Positions 16,982-25,085 of a stretch of 46,527 nt of DNA are shown one piece after another (the stretch's first letter is position 1; each line of letters starts with the position of its first letter). The notes under the pieces were generated by a model. That model did not search any database, had not been told where the DNA came from, and was given only the letters and a program-made list of their open reading frames with translations. Made by a program: the position numbers and the translations under genes. The stretch spans positions 1 to 46,527 of the forward strand of contig CAZLZO010000009.1 in NCBI GenBank assembly GCA_964564025.1. Reading direction: 5' to 3'. The stretch comes from DRYM01 sp964564025 (GTDB taxonomy: Archaea; Thermoproteota; Thermoprotei_A; EX4484-217-1).

Positions 16982-17734
16982 ATGAGCTCTTATTTAACAC
17001 TAATAAAAAGATGTGTTAGTGAAGCTGAAAAAACGGACTACATAATGCCTATTTGGCTACCCTTTTTACCAGCAATTTTAGCTGTTGTAGCTGTATTCCT
17101 ACTAATGTACGGTATTATTACTGCATCAGCACTTAGGGGGCATGGGATGGGTGTTGCTGCAATAGCTGGTTCAGTATTTTTACTAATATACGGTGCTTCA
17201 ATAGCTGTAGGAATATATGTACTTTACAAATTTATTGCTAGAAGAAATGATCACTTTAAGAGAACCCATAAACTTTACGATGCAATAGTTAATCTACTAA
17301 AGGAGAAGGAAGGTAAATCCGCTGAAATTGTTGAAATGGAATCAATAGTTTATGATATGAGGAATGAGGAAACAGAGAAAAACGCTGTACTCTGGGTTAT
17401 TTTAACAGTACTTGTAGGAATTGTTTGGTTTTATGTAGCACATTTTCTAAATAAGGACTTTAGAAAGCATGAGTTAAGAGAGAGAAGACTAATAGGGCTA
17501 ATAAACGATGTTCTAAGGAGACACGGAGCACCCGGTATAATTAGATTCGACGAAATAATACCTGATAGAAGCACCATACTGTATCTTGTCTTAACAGTAA
17601 TAACGCTGGGTCTCTTTGCTCTCTATTGGATATATACTCTTACGAAAGATCCCAATGAGCACTTTAAGCAACATAAAATAATCGAAAGCCAGTTACTAAG
17701 TTACTTAGAAAGCATTAGTGTGTCTACTAAGTAA
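16982..17734 (+). CDS. Membrane protein with three copies of a helix-HF-helix unit (DUF4234-like)
   Basis: The protein has about five hydrophobic segments and three related units. Each unit is a membrane helix ending in an aromatic-rich turn, then an amphipathic helix beginning with a His-Phe type motif: NDHFKRTHKLYDAIVNLL near residue 90, KDFRKHELRERRLIGLINDVL near 160 and NEHFKQHKIIESQLLSYL near the C-terminus. The last unit, GLFALYWIYTLTKDPNEHFK, resembles DUF4234-type archaeal proteins. Function is unknown. ATG 16982 is preferred because an AAAGGG site lies about ten bases upstream; TTG 16973 is possible. Confidence 0.65.
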   Translation: MSSYLTLIKRCVSEAEKTDYIMPIWLPFLPAILAVVAVFLLMYGIITASALRGHGMGVAAIAGSVFLLIYGASIAVGIYVLYKFIARRNDHFKRTHKLYDAIVNLLKEKEGKSAEIVEMESIVYDMRNEETEKNAVLWVILTVLVGIVWFYVAHFLNKDFRKHELRERRLIGLINDVLRRHGAPGIIRFDEIIPDRSTILYLVLTVITLGLFALYWIYTLTKDPNEHFKQHKIIESQLLSYLESISVSTK

Positions 17735-17787
17735 TTATGGAAAGGCTTTTCTTTTAACTTCAGACATTAAAGTTTTAGGTGCAAAAC

Positions 17788-18741
17788 ATGGTTAAAGTAG
17801 GAGTTGTTATTCCACAATATGGTGTTTCATTTAGAACTGTTTTCAAATTTGCTAGAATTTCTGAAAAGTTAGGTTATGATTCATTATGGATTGAGGACCA
17901 TTTAACGCCCTGGCAATTGCCGCCAGGAAAGGGAGCTTTAGAATGCTTTACTACGCTCTCATATATAGCATCAATAACTAAGAAGCCTCTAATAGGAACA
18001 CTCGTTACCAACGTAATATATAGGCATCCGGCAATTTTAGCTAAATCAGCTGCAACAATAGATAGAATATCTGGTGGAAGATTAGTTTTAGGTTTAGGGC
18101 TTGGATGGTATGAAGATGAGATAAGGGCTTTTAACATACCATATCCTCCACTTAAGCAGAGAATTGAAATGCTCAGTGAGTTAATAGATTATCTTAAGAA
18201 ACTATGGGCTTCAAAAGGTAAAGTTAACTTTAAAGGTAAATACTTTAAGCTTGAGAGAGCCTATTTTAACCCTAAGCCTATTCAGAAACCTTATCCACCA
18301 ATAATCATAGGAACTGGTGGAGAAAAGAAAATGCTGAAGCTTGTTGCTGAAAAAGCTGACGGCTGGAATTATGGGGCACTTACCCCTGAGGAATTTAAGA
18401 GGAAGGCCTTAGTTCTCAGGAAACATTGCGAATCCGTAGGGAGAGACTTTAATGAAATAGAGAAGTCGCTAGAGCTTTACGTATTCATAGCAGAGACCTT
18501 AGAGAAAGCTGAAACAATGAAGAAACACTATTGGGAAGCAATTCCTAAAGGTAATAAACTACAGCATATAATTCAAGACATATACATGAAGACTGCTTTA
18601 ACAGGTTCTCCAGGAGATGTTGAAGCACAGCTTAAAGAGTACATTAGGGCTGGCGTAGACCACTTTACCCTAGTGTTTCCAGGCAAGTATAGATTGGAAA
18701 TGCTGGAAATATTCGGTAAAAAAGTTTTAAGCAATCTATAG
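17788..18741 (+). CDS. F420-type luciferase-like (LLM) oxidoreductase
   Basis: This is a flavin/F420-dependent oxidoreductase of the LLM class with a TIM barrel. The start VKVGVVIPQYG, the WIEDHLTPW segment with a conserved Glu-Asp-His, KSAATIDRISGGRLVLGLGLGW and the AEKADGWNYG stretch are all classic. The closest well-known relatives are F420-dependent enzymes such as glucose-6-phosphate dehydrogenases and methylene-H4MPT-reductase-like proteins; the exact substrate is unknown. It implies F420 or FMN use. ATG 17788 is preferred over GTG 17779. The gene stands alone and ends next to a decayed region. Confidence 0.88.
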   Translation: MVKVGVVIPQYGVSFRTVFKFARISEKLGYDSLWIEDHLTPWQLPPGKGALECFTTLSYIASITKKPLIGTLVTNVIYRHPAILAKSAATIDRISGGRLVLGLGLGWYEDEIRAFNIPYPPLKQRIEMLSELIDYLKKLWASKGKVNFKGKYFKLERAYFNPKPIQKPYPPIIIGTGGEKKMLKLVAEKADGWNYGALTPEEFKRKALVLRKHCESVGRDFNEIEKSLELYVFIAETLEKAETMKKHYWEAIPKGNKLQHIIQDIYMKTALTGSPGDVEAQLKEYIRAGVDHFTLVFPGKYRLEMLEIFGKKVLSNL

Positions 18742-18743
18742 CT

Positions 18744-18970
18744 TTACTGTTTCGTGAAGAACTCTATAATTTCTTTTTTAATTTCCCCTCCTAAGATTAT
18801 TTTCTATGAGCTCTCTGCATTTACCTCCTGCCATTCCATTAGCTAATATTGCTGCTCCTTCACCTCCTTCTAATGGTTCTAATATTTGCTTTAACTCCTA
18901 AATTCTGGAGTAAATCCTTTATTGAGCCTATGAGGTTTACTCTTAATTTTTCAACCGAAACCTCCATCAT
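18744..18970 (-). pseudogene. Frameshifted 3' remnant of an ASKHA-type (DUF1464/butyrate-kinase-like) gene
   Basis: Three short frames on this strand join into one recognisable protein end. The first reads MMEVSVEKLRVNLIGSIKDL down to about 18898. The second reads ILEPLEGGEGAAILANGMAGG and KCRELIEN to about 18800. The third reads LGGEIKKEIIEFFTKQ and stops at 18744. The middle part, with its GAA-LANG-AGG pattern, resembles the C-terminal end of archaeal DUF1464 proteins and related sugar or butyrate kinases. At least two frameshifts separate the parts, and the rest of the gene is missing upstream. I infer a decayed pseudogene; the family call is tentative. Confidence 0.42.
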
Positions 18971-18999
18971 CACATGTCAGTTTGAGTTGTGATCATCAC
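18951..18999 (-). ncRNA. Candidate C/D box sRNA
   Basis: Read on this strand, the segment has a C box GTGATGA (18993-18999), 12 bases, a CTGA box (18977-18980), a 3-base spacer, a second GTGATGA (18967-18973), 12 more bases and TTGA (18951-18954). The 12-base guides and the 3-base D'-C' spacer match archaeal C/D box sRNAs that direct 2'-O-methylation of rRNA or tRNA. The last box is TTGA rather than CTGA, and no terminal stem is evident. The segment overlaps the start of the neighbouring gene remnant, so chance resemblance is possible. Confidence 0.4.
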
Positions 19000-19085
19000 G
19001 TATAGAATTTCTTTGTAGAGACCCAGCTTCATCCAGCCCCTCTGCGGGGGTGTCTGCGGGCGTCGGCGGGCGCCGTCATCAATGT
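19000..19085 (-). mobile_element. GC-rich fossil, possibly the 3' end of an IS605-type tnpB with omega-RNA
   Basis: This stretch is far richer in G and C than anything around it. In one frame of this strand it reads TPADTPAEGLDEAGSLQRNS, and the DEAGS phrase is common at the C-terminus of archaeal TnpB proteins. The DNA holds short stems, CCCC (19037-19040) with GGGG (19046-19049) and GGCG (19059-19062) with CGCC (19071-19074), as expected for the structured right end that becomes TnpB guide RNA. No upstream tnpB frame remains. An unrelated structured RNA is the main alternative. Confidence 0.33.
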
Positions 19086-19104
19086 AGTTTTTAACTCAGC
19101 CTAT

Positions 19105-19917
19105 TTATTTGTTTAAAATTTCACTTATTTTCCTTTCTAAGGACGTGAACTCTAAGAGGGATTTGCGCTTAAAGTTCCATTCAAACTTACTATAGCGTTC
19201 TTCATAAAGCATCTTAGCTACTTCTAACTCTAAAGGTTCTGGCTTATCTATAAATGACTCCTTACTTAGGGTTTTTGAGTACCCATCTATTATTAAATTA
19301 ACTATTTCCCAGTATGAAACTCTTCTGCCAACTATTTCTGACAAGTTGTTAACATGGTACTTTACAGGGTCAACGTTTCTGTAGGGTTGTTTTCTTGGAG
19401 GAATAATTAGGACTTTACGTAATAAATTAAGATCTGTATTTATAAGCAGTGATCCGTGAAGGAAAATTGTGTTCCAACGGAGTGAAGCTGCTACACCTGA
19501 AACCTTCCATCCATTAACTACTATGTCGTTTATGTTTCTTCTTTCAGGGGTTAAACCTAAGTTTCTTAGCGCTTCAACTATTCCTTCAAGAAGATTTCCG
19601 TAAACGTAATCTAATGAAGCCGCTATTTTAGGGTGCTTAACTACTAAAGTATAATTTATATTGCCCATATCATGAAATACTGCTCCGCCGCCAGTAAATC
19701 TCCTAACAATAGCTACTCCTTCGCTACTGGCTACTTTAGTATTTATTTCGTCCTCGACATTCCTAAAATAGCCGATAACAGACGCTCTCCTATTCCTCCA
19801 AATCCTTAAGATAAAGCATTCTCTCTTAGCAGAACAGACTTTAGCAAGAGCTTCTTCAAAAGCTAAGTTAAAATAGGGGTTATCCGGAGTTTCGAAGAAC
19901 AATACCCTTAAAGACAT
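19105..19917 (-). CDS. lplA: Lipoate-protein ligase A-type (BPL/LPL catalytic domain)
   Basis: The protein transfers lipoate (or octanoate) to the lysine of lipoyl domains, via lipoyl-AMP. Visible motifs are NPYFNLAFEEAL at the start, RRASVIGYFRNVEDEIN, the key RRFTGGGAVFHDMGNINYT loop near residue 72, and NGWKVSGVAASLR with the catalytic Lys. The length of 270 residues suggests the large domain plus a modest C-terminal part; archaeal enzymes often need a separate LplB subunit, and no such gene is next to it. Its start is 23 bases after the DUF58 stop, so it may be the last gene of the moxR-DUF58 operon. Confidence 0.88.
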   Translation of the reverse strand: MSLRVLFFETPDNPYFNLAFEEALAKVCSAKRECFILRIWRNRRASVIGYFRNVEDEINTKVASSEGVAIVRRFTGGGAVFHDMGNINYTLVVKHPKIAASLDYVYGNLLEGIVEALRNLGLTPERRNINDIVVNGWKVSGVAASLRWNTIFLHGSLLINTDLNLLRKVLIIPPRKQPYRNVDPVKYHVNNLSEIVGRRVSYWEIVNLIIDGYSKTLSKESFIDKPEPLELEVAKMLYEERYSKFEWNFKRKSLLEFTSLERKISEILNK

Positions 19918-19940
19918 AGGCTATTTTCTCCGCGAGGAGC

Positions 19941-21332
19941 TTACATAACGGTTCTTATAGTTTCAAGTTTTCTTATCGCAACATCAACTATGTCATGAGG
20001 CCCTACGGTAACTGTTGCTATACCATTCCTTAGTAGAATATTTATTGTTTTCTGCTTTTCTTCAACTGTTTTCGCAACTCTAATCCTATAAATTGCCGCT
20101 TGAATGCCTTTAAGAGTTGCTGCTTCGAAAAACTCAACCATGGGGACTATCATGAAGATTATGTTGTTTTTAGCTTGTAAATTCTTAAGTGCGTCTATGA
20201 AGTCTTGAAGTCCCTCACCATAATGTAGTGTTGAGAAGATTAATAGAATGTTTCTTTCTCTGGGCAAGTATTTTGGTAAATTCTTTCTTAAAATATTGGA
20301 AATGTAAGTGTAATTTAAAGAACCTATTTCATGGGTTTTTGGCCACTCAATTCTAGCAAGTTCTTTAACTATGGATGTAAGTCCTTTAACACCGCGTTTT
20401 AGTGGTAGAACCTTCCATTTCCTATCGCCAATATACATTAGCCCTACAGAATCTCCTTTCCTTAACGAGTAGTTTGCCACAGCTAAAGCTGCTCTAGCAA
20501 CGTACTCTGCAGCCGTATTACCCCATGAACCCGTAAAAGCCGGCGATCTAAGGTCGAGAATTAGGAAAATGTTTAGTGAAACTTCATGTTCGAATTCTTT
20601 AACGAAAAATCTCTGTCCACCAAATCTTGCTGAAGCTTTCCACTCAATCCACTTGTATTCGTCACCTGGAACATACTCTCTTACACCGTAAAATTCTATT
20701 CCATATCCTTTCCTTTTAGTTCTAGATAAGCCAGCTGGTTTAGTACTATATGCTCCTCTAAGACCAGCTATTGATGCTGGTTTAGGATAGATTTTGACTT
20801 CAAATCTTTCCCCAATAGTTGCTGTGGATCTGAAGAACCCGAAAAAGTCTCTCACAGTTATTTTTACTGGAGGAAATTCGTGAACACCAATTCTTGGAAG
20901 TAAAGTATATGTTAGCTTAACTTCAGATTTAGGAGGAATCGTTATGGCTGTTTTTGCTGAGCCCTTAACTAACTTAAACGTTATCGGATAGTTAAGCACA
21001 ATTTCAGCGTACTCTAAAGGAATCATTGTTGGGTTCTTGATTACTGTTGTAACACTTACCTCCCTACCTTCAACGGCTATTTTGGGTGCCTCCCTTTTAA
21101 CAAGGAGCTTCTTTAGAGCTAACGCTTCAGCCTTCATGAAAACGTTTGATGCAGTAAGCAAGAGTAGTAAGAAAAGCGATATGGATAGTAGAATAGCTGA
21201 TTCCTCCCTGGCAAAAAGTATTCCTAAAACAAATAGTAGCGCTGCTAAGGAAACCGTAGCGTAGGCTCTCGAAGTATATTGCTCAAGAGAGGGTAATGCT
21301 AATCTAATTGTTTCTCCTTCTTTAGAACTCAA
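19941..21332 (-). CDS. DUF58 protein (vWA-like), partner of MoxR ATPase
   Basis: Two membrane segments sit at about residues 25-65, so the protein is anchored with a large cytoplasmic or external C-terminal part. The DUF58 signature is clear: KGYGIEFYGVREYVPGDEY then WIEWKASARFGGQRFFVKEFE near residue 215-250, followed by a vWA-like strand, LNIFLILDLRSPAF, with an altered DxSxS-type metal site. DUF58 proteins work with MoxR AAA+ ATPases in protein maturation or envelope homeostasis. It lies 12 bases downstream of the moxR gene in the same operon. Confidence 0.88.
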   Translation of the reverse strand: MSSKEGETIRLALPSLEQYTSRAYATVSLAALLFVLGILFAREESAILLSISLFLLLLLTASNVFMKAEALALKKLLVKREAPKIAVEGREVSVTTVIKNPTMIPLEYAEIVLNYPITFKLVKGSAKTAITIPPKSEVKLTYTLLPRIGVHEFPPVKITVRDFFGFFRSTATIGERFEVKIYPKPASIAGLRGAYSTKPAGLSRTKRKGYGIEFYGVREYVPGDEYKWIEWKASARFGGQRFFVKEFEHEVSLNIFLILDLRSPAFTGSWGNTAAEYVARAALAVANYSLRKGDSVGLMYIGDRKWKVLPLKRGVKGLTSIVKELARIEWPKTHEIGSLNYTYISNILRKNLPKYLPRERNILLIFSTLHYGEGLQDFIDALKNLQAKNNIIFMIVPMVEFFEAATLKGIQAAIYRIRVAKTVEEKQKTINILLRNGIATVTVGPHDIVDVAIRKLETIRTVM

Positions 21333-21344
21333 TTTCCCGATCCT

Positions 21345-22328
21345 CTAGGGCTTAGGAACTTCTACTTTCTTCAAAACTTCTTCAATAACTTTTTCCGGAG
21401 TATATCCTTCAAATTCGTATTCCGGTTTAAGAATTATCCTATGCACGAGTGCTGGAGATGTTACAGCTTTCACATCATCGGGAATGACATAATTTCTACC
21501 TTCCATTAGAGCCCATATTCTTGACAATCTGTAAATTGCTATTGCTCCTCTAGGCGATGCCCCGAGCTTAACGGCTGGATGCTTATGTGTTTCCTCAACT
21601 ATTGAGACAATGTACTCATATATTGAGTCGTCGACATGAACTTTCTCCGCTTCTTCCCTAGCTTTAAGAATGTCTTCATTATCAGCTACTGGTTCAAGCC
21701 TCTCTATTTCCCTTTCAATCATGTCGATTCTTCTCAAAACCTCAATTAGCCCTTGATGTGATGGGTGTTTAGTGTTTAGCTTAACAAGGAATCTGTCAAG
21801 CTGGGCTTCAGGCAATGGGAAGGTACCTTCCATTTCTATGGGGTTTTGTGTTGCTATTACTGTGAATGGTTTTGGTAGTTTGTGTGTTTCCCCCTCAATA
21901 GTTACTTGCCTTTCCTGCATAGCCTCCAACAAAGCACTCTGAGTCCTAGGAGAAGCACGATTAATCTCATCAGCCAAAATAATATTAGCAAATATTGGTC
22001 CTTTTCTTGTTTCGAACTCTCCAGTTTTGGGATTGTAAACTTTAGTTCCTATAATGTCTGCTGGTAGTAGATCTGGTGTGAACTGTATTCTCCTAAACTT
22101 AAGGTTAAAAAGCTTGGAAACAACCCTGGCTGTAAGTGTTTTAGCTATTCCAGGTACGCCCTCCAGCAGTATGTGCCCTTCAGCAATCATAGATGCAACA
22201 ATGAATTTCACTTCGTTCTCTCTTTCAACGACAATCCCGCTTGATTTCTCAAGAACCATCTTCATTATTTCCGAAAACTTTGTCAACTCATCTATCCCTA
22301 AAGGGGAAATTCCGTTATCAAAATACAT
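21345..22328 (-). CDS. moxR: MoxR-family AAA+ ATPase
   Basis: This is a MoxR-type AAA+ chaperone ATPase. Walker A is GVPGIAKT at about residues 57-64, Walker B is IILADEINRASPRTQSALLEAM, and sensor 1 is FTVIATQNPIEMEGTFPLPEAQLDRF. The C-terminal lid carries KLGASPRGAIAIYRLSR. Such ATPases act with vWA or DUF58 partners to remodel or load cofactors on proteins. The product is encoded just upstream of the DUF58 gene and diverges from the membrane-protein operon at 22417-26479. The start ATG at 22328 is supported by its position and the family's usual N-terminal length. Confidence 0.93.
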   Translation of the reverse strand: MYFDNGISPLGIDELTKFSEIMKMVLEKSSGIVVERENEVKFIVASMIAEGHILLEGVPGIAKTLTARVVSKLFNLKFRRIQFTPDLLPADIIGTKVYNPKTGEFETRKGPIFANIILADEINRASPRTQSALLEAMQERQVTIEGETHKLPKPFTVIATQNPIEMEGTFPLPEAQLDRFLVKLNTKHPSHQGLIEVLRRIDMIEREIERLEPVADNEDILKAREEAEKVHVDDSIYEYIVSIVEETHKHPAVKLGASPRGAIAIYRLSRIWALMEGRNYVIPDDVKAVTSPALVHRIILKPEYEFEGYTPEKVIEEVLKKVEVPKP

Positions 22329-22416
22329 AATGTTTTCTCTAGTTAGCTGTTTTAATAGATAAATCTAAAAATTTAGTTAACCAAGATATTTTATAATGAC
22401 ATAGAAAGTGTTTGCA
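22329..22416. promoter_or_regulatory. Divergent promoter between moxR and the membrane operon
   Basis: The 88-base gap is AT-rich and must hold both start sites. AAGATATTTTATAATGAC near 22382-22399 contains a box A-like ATTTTATAA upstream of the right-hand gene. The left side contains TAGATAAATCTAAAAATTTAG, which forms AT-rich dyads. No defined operator was recognised. Confidence 0.4.
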
Positions 22417-23658
22417 ATGAAAAAAGCATTTAAGATTTTAATAATCGTTTCACTAGTAGTGTTGCTTTTTAACGTAGCTGTTACTATGGCTGCTATTGTA
22501 AGACATTCACAACAGTTTGTAGAATATGTTGAAACAGCTTCTACACAAATCCCGCAGGAACTCCAAATTCCACCGGGAATGGCACAAATGATAAGCCAAA
22601 TAGTAGATGACACTAAATCACTAGCTTCAGAAATAGATGACACTAAAATACGCAGTAAGCTTCTTAAAACATCTGAGCTTTTGGAGAAAGGAGATACTGC
22701 AGAAGTATTACGAAACTATCAGGAGCTAATGGATTGTGCAACTGACCTCTTAGATTCAGGCAAGATAAACGTCGAGGACTATGATAAGCTTCTAAAAATA
22801 TATTCTCAAATAGCTAATTTAATTGGCGAATTACCTATTGAGCAGCAAATGGCGTTAAAACGCTACTATATTTCATATATTGATAACTTATCTGATGAAC
22901 TATTTCTTAAAGGAATAACTAGAAATGATAAAGACTTAGTGAACTTAGCTAGAGAATTAAGAGACCTAGCATACTCTCTTAGGACAGGAGAAATTTCAGC
23001 TGAGGATGTAGAGAAAACGCTTAGCATGCTTAGGAACGTAAATGTTGAAAAACAAGTTTTTAACCCTGGTGCTCTTGAAAGTATAGATTGGAACTTGAGC
23101 TTCCTAAAAAATATAGTTTTGAAAACAAAGTCTCCATCGGAAAGTGTTAGCATTAGCGGCTTAGGGAGTTTCGTTAAAAACTATGTTGGATCATTTAAAG
23201 CACTCTCTATACCTATGCTAGGTATCTCATTAGGAAATATCGGTTTAGAATTAAACACTTTAGCTTACATAGGAACAGTAGTTGCAGCACTAGTTTTAAT
23301 GTATTTCCTTTCCACGGTGCTTAGAAAGTATGGCGTAAGGTTTTCAGCTAGGAAAGCTGTTGAAAAAATTATATACAAGGCGAAAACAGCAGTAACTAAA
23401 GCTAAAATAAGCAGTATTATTGAAGCATACTGGTATGCTGTAGGTATTCTTTCAAGAATAATCCCTAGGCTAAGCTGCGAAACACATAGGGAGTATTTGG
23501 AGAAAGTAAAATTAGACTATGTGAGAGGGGATTTTGAAAAACTAACATTTCTCTACGAGAAAGACAGATTTTCTACGGAAAAGTTAGGTGATAAGGACGC
23601 TAAAGAAGCATTAGAGTTGGCTAGAAACATAGAATCTAAAGTTTTAAAGAGAATTTAG
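22417..23658 (+). CDS. Membrane protein with DUF4129-like C-terminus
   Basis: A signal-type helix (ILIIVSLVVLLFNVAVTM) starts the protein. A long helical segment of about 250 residues follows, rich in Asp, Glu and Lys, then a membrane helix (LAYIGTVVAALVLMYFL) at about residue 290. The C-terminal part (IIEAYWYAVGILSRIIPRLSCETHREYLEKV) matches DUF4129, a domain that accompanies MoxR-DUF58 genes in many prokaryotes and lies on the cytoplasmic side. ATG 22417 is preferred over GTG 22408. It is the first gene of a four-gene run and diverges from moxR, so functional coupling is likely. Confidence 0.75.
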   Translation: MKKAFKILIIVSLVVLLFNVAVTMAAIVRHSQQFVEYVETASTQIPQELQIPPGMAQMISQIVDDTKSLASEIDDTKIRSKLLKTSELLEKGDTAEVLRNYQELMDCATDLLDSGKINVEDYDKLLKIYSQIANLIGELPIEQQMALKRYYISYIDNLSDELFLKGITRNDKDLVNLARELRDLAYSLRTGEISAEDVEKTLSMLRNVNVEKQVFNPGALESIDWNLSFLKNIVLKTKSPSESVSISGLGSFVKNYVGSFKALSIPMLGISLGNIGLELNTLAYIGTVVAALVLMYFLSTVLRKYGVRFSARKAVEKIIYKAKTAVTKAKISSIIEAYWYAVGILSRIIPRLSCETHREYLEKVKLDYVRGDFEKLTFLYEKDRFSTEKLGDKDAKEALELARNIESKVLKRI

Positions 23659-23670
23659 AGTGGTTGCATA

Positions 23671-24849
23671 ATGCCTATAAACTTAAACATCATGTTTAAG
23701 GGTTTAAAGATAGCTTCAGTAGTTCCCCTAATATATTCTTACATAATTTGCTATCCTAAGTTTTCACTCGTCCTAAACGATATGTTAATGAAGGTAATTG
23801 TAGCGGACATAATAGGGCTTATTAATTTAAACTACGTGGGAACCATACTTTACATATTAGGCTTACTTCTCGCAATAAAATGTTTAGTTAGTATAGCTTC
23901 ATCTAAACCTACAACTTATTCTTCATCTATACTTTTGCTGATAACTTCAATGCTTTGGTTAAGGATAGTCTTTAGATTTTCAGACATAGCAATACCCATA
24001 ATTGGGTTCATGGCTTACCTTGTTTTTGACACTTTAGCAATACCCTTTACTGTTAAAGCTGAGAAAAAAGGTTCCCTAAGTAGGAAAACTAGTGCTAAAA
24101 TTCTTTCCTCATACGTTCCCCTCATAGTGTTTTCGGCTTCAAAATATGTTTTGCCAGTAATTCTCGGTTTAATCCTATATTACGTTATAGAATATGCTTT
24201 AACTTATCAAATAGAGGCAAGTTATGGTGTAATGGTTTTCTGGCACTTTATAACGCATGAAATCGTAGGTAAAGTGCTTATATTTCTGGTGATAATAGGT
24301 TTAGGTGTTTATCTTCTCAGGGAAATTTCGGAAACAATGATTTATCTTTCGATAAAAGAGAGGCAGTGGGCTAAGACGTTTATTTCTCAAGAAAAAATAA
24401 AGTATGTAAAGGAATTTTACGGTAAAACAGGGCTTCCACATAGGGCTTCTATAACTGGCTTTTCAGCTTTCATATTCTATGTTTTACTAATTAGCATTTT
24501 GCGGGATCTTATAGGCTACCTACCCTTAGGAGAATTTCTTGTCTCAACACTTTTTTCATTAGCTCTTTTCTTCATACTATCCTATATTTCTTGGAAAATA
24601 GTTAACAAAATAATGTTTTCTATAACTACTGAGCCAACGTGGAAGACGGTTTACGTGTTATTGCTCATAACTTTAGCTTTTTTAGCTTACCTAGAATTAA
24701 GATTTAATTACGTTACAGTATTTATTAATACTGGAGAACCCATAGGGTTACCCATTGACACCTACGCTTACGAAACATATTTTGCCTTTTACTCTGAGCT
24801 AATTAAGATAGTCAGGTTTATAATGACAGTTATTGGGGTGGTACCGTGA
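23671..24849 (+). CDS. Multi-pass membrane protein of the moxR cluster, unknown family
   Basis: The 392-residue protein has about nine to ten hydrophobic segments and no enzymatic motif that I can see. The cytoplasmic loop after the middle of the protein contains charged stretches such as IKERQWAKTFISQEKIKYVKE. It follows the DUF4129-like gene by 12 bases and overlaps the next gene by 4 bases (GTGA at 24846), so it belongs to the same operon. In related gene groups such proteins are accessory membrane partners of the MoxR ATPase; the role here is inferred from position only. Confidence 0.65.
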   Translation: MPINLNIMFKGLKIASVVPLIYSYIICYPKFSLVLNDMLMKVIVADIIGLINLNYVGTILYILGLLLAIKCLVSIASSKPTTYSSSILLLITSMLWLRIVFRFSDIAIPIIGFMAYLVFDTLAIPFTVKAEKKGSLSRKTSAKILSSYVPLIVFSASKYVLPVILGLILYYVIEYALTYQIEASYGVMVFWHFITHEIVGKVLIFLVIIGLGVYLLREISETMIYLSIKERQWAKTFISQEKIKYVKEFYGKTGLPHRASITGFSAFIFYVLLISILRDLIGYLPLGEFLVSTLFSLALFFILSYISWKIVNKIMFSITTEPTWKTVYVLLLITLAFLAYLELRFNYVTVFINTGEPIGLPIDTYAYETYFAFYSELIKIVRFIMTVIGVVP

Positions 24850-25085
24850 AGGTGAGAAGTGAAGTAAAGGAGTACATGTACTTAGCTCTCGGGGTAATAG
24901 GTTTAATTCTTTCCTACCAGTTTTTCGCATCGGCAATATCTTTCATGGCTAAAACGTACATTGCTACTTCAGCTTTATCAGCGCTAGTAGGGTTCACATT
25001 TCTAGCGTTCTCCATACAGCTTTTCAAACTAAGCGCTATAGCTATGGCACTTAAGGAAAGGGAGGAGAAAGGTAAATTAGGTTGA
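24846..25085 (+). CDS. Small two-helix membrane protein of the moxR cluster
   Basis: The 79-residue product has two hydrophobic segments, YLALGVIGLILSYQFFASAISF and SALVGFTFLAFSIQLFKLSAIAM, and a short charged tail (LKEREEKGKLG). It starts at GTG 24846 inside the end of the previous gene and its stop overlaps the next start (TTGA at 25082). The 4-base overlaps on both sides point to translational coupling. It has no known family. Confidence 0.65.
   Translation: MKVRSEVKEYMYLALGVIGLILSYQFFASAISFMAKTYIATSALSALVGFTFLAFSIQLFKLSAIAMALKEREEKGKLG

Noticed and set aside
22377..22643. Reverse-strand frame over the start of the DUF4129-like gene
   Set aside because: It crosses the divergent promoter, has no ribosome site, and opposes a clear signal helix.
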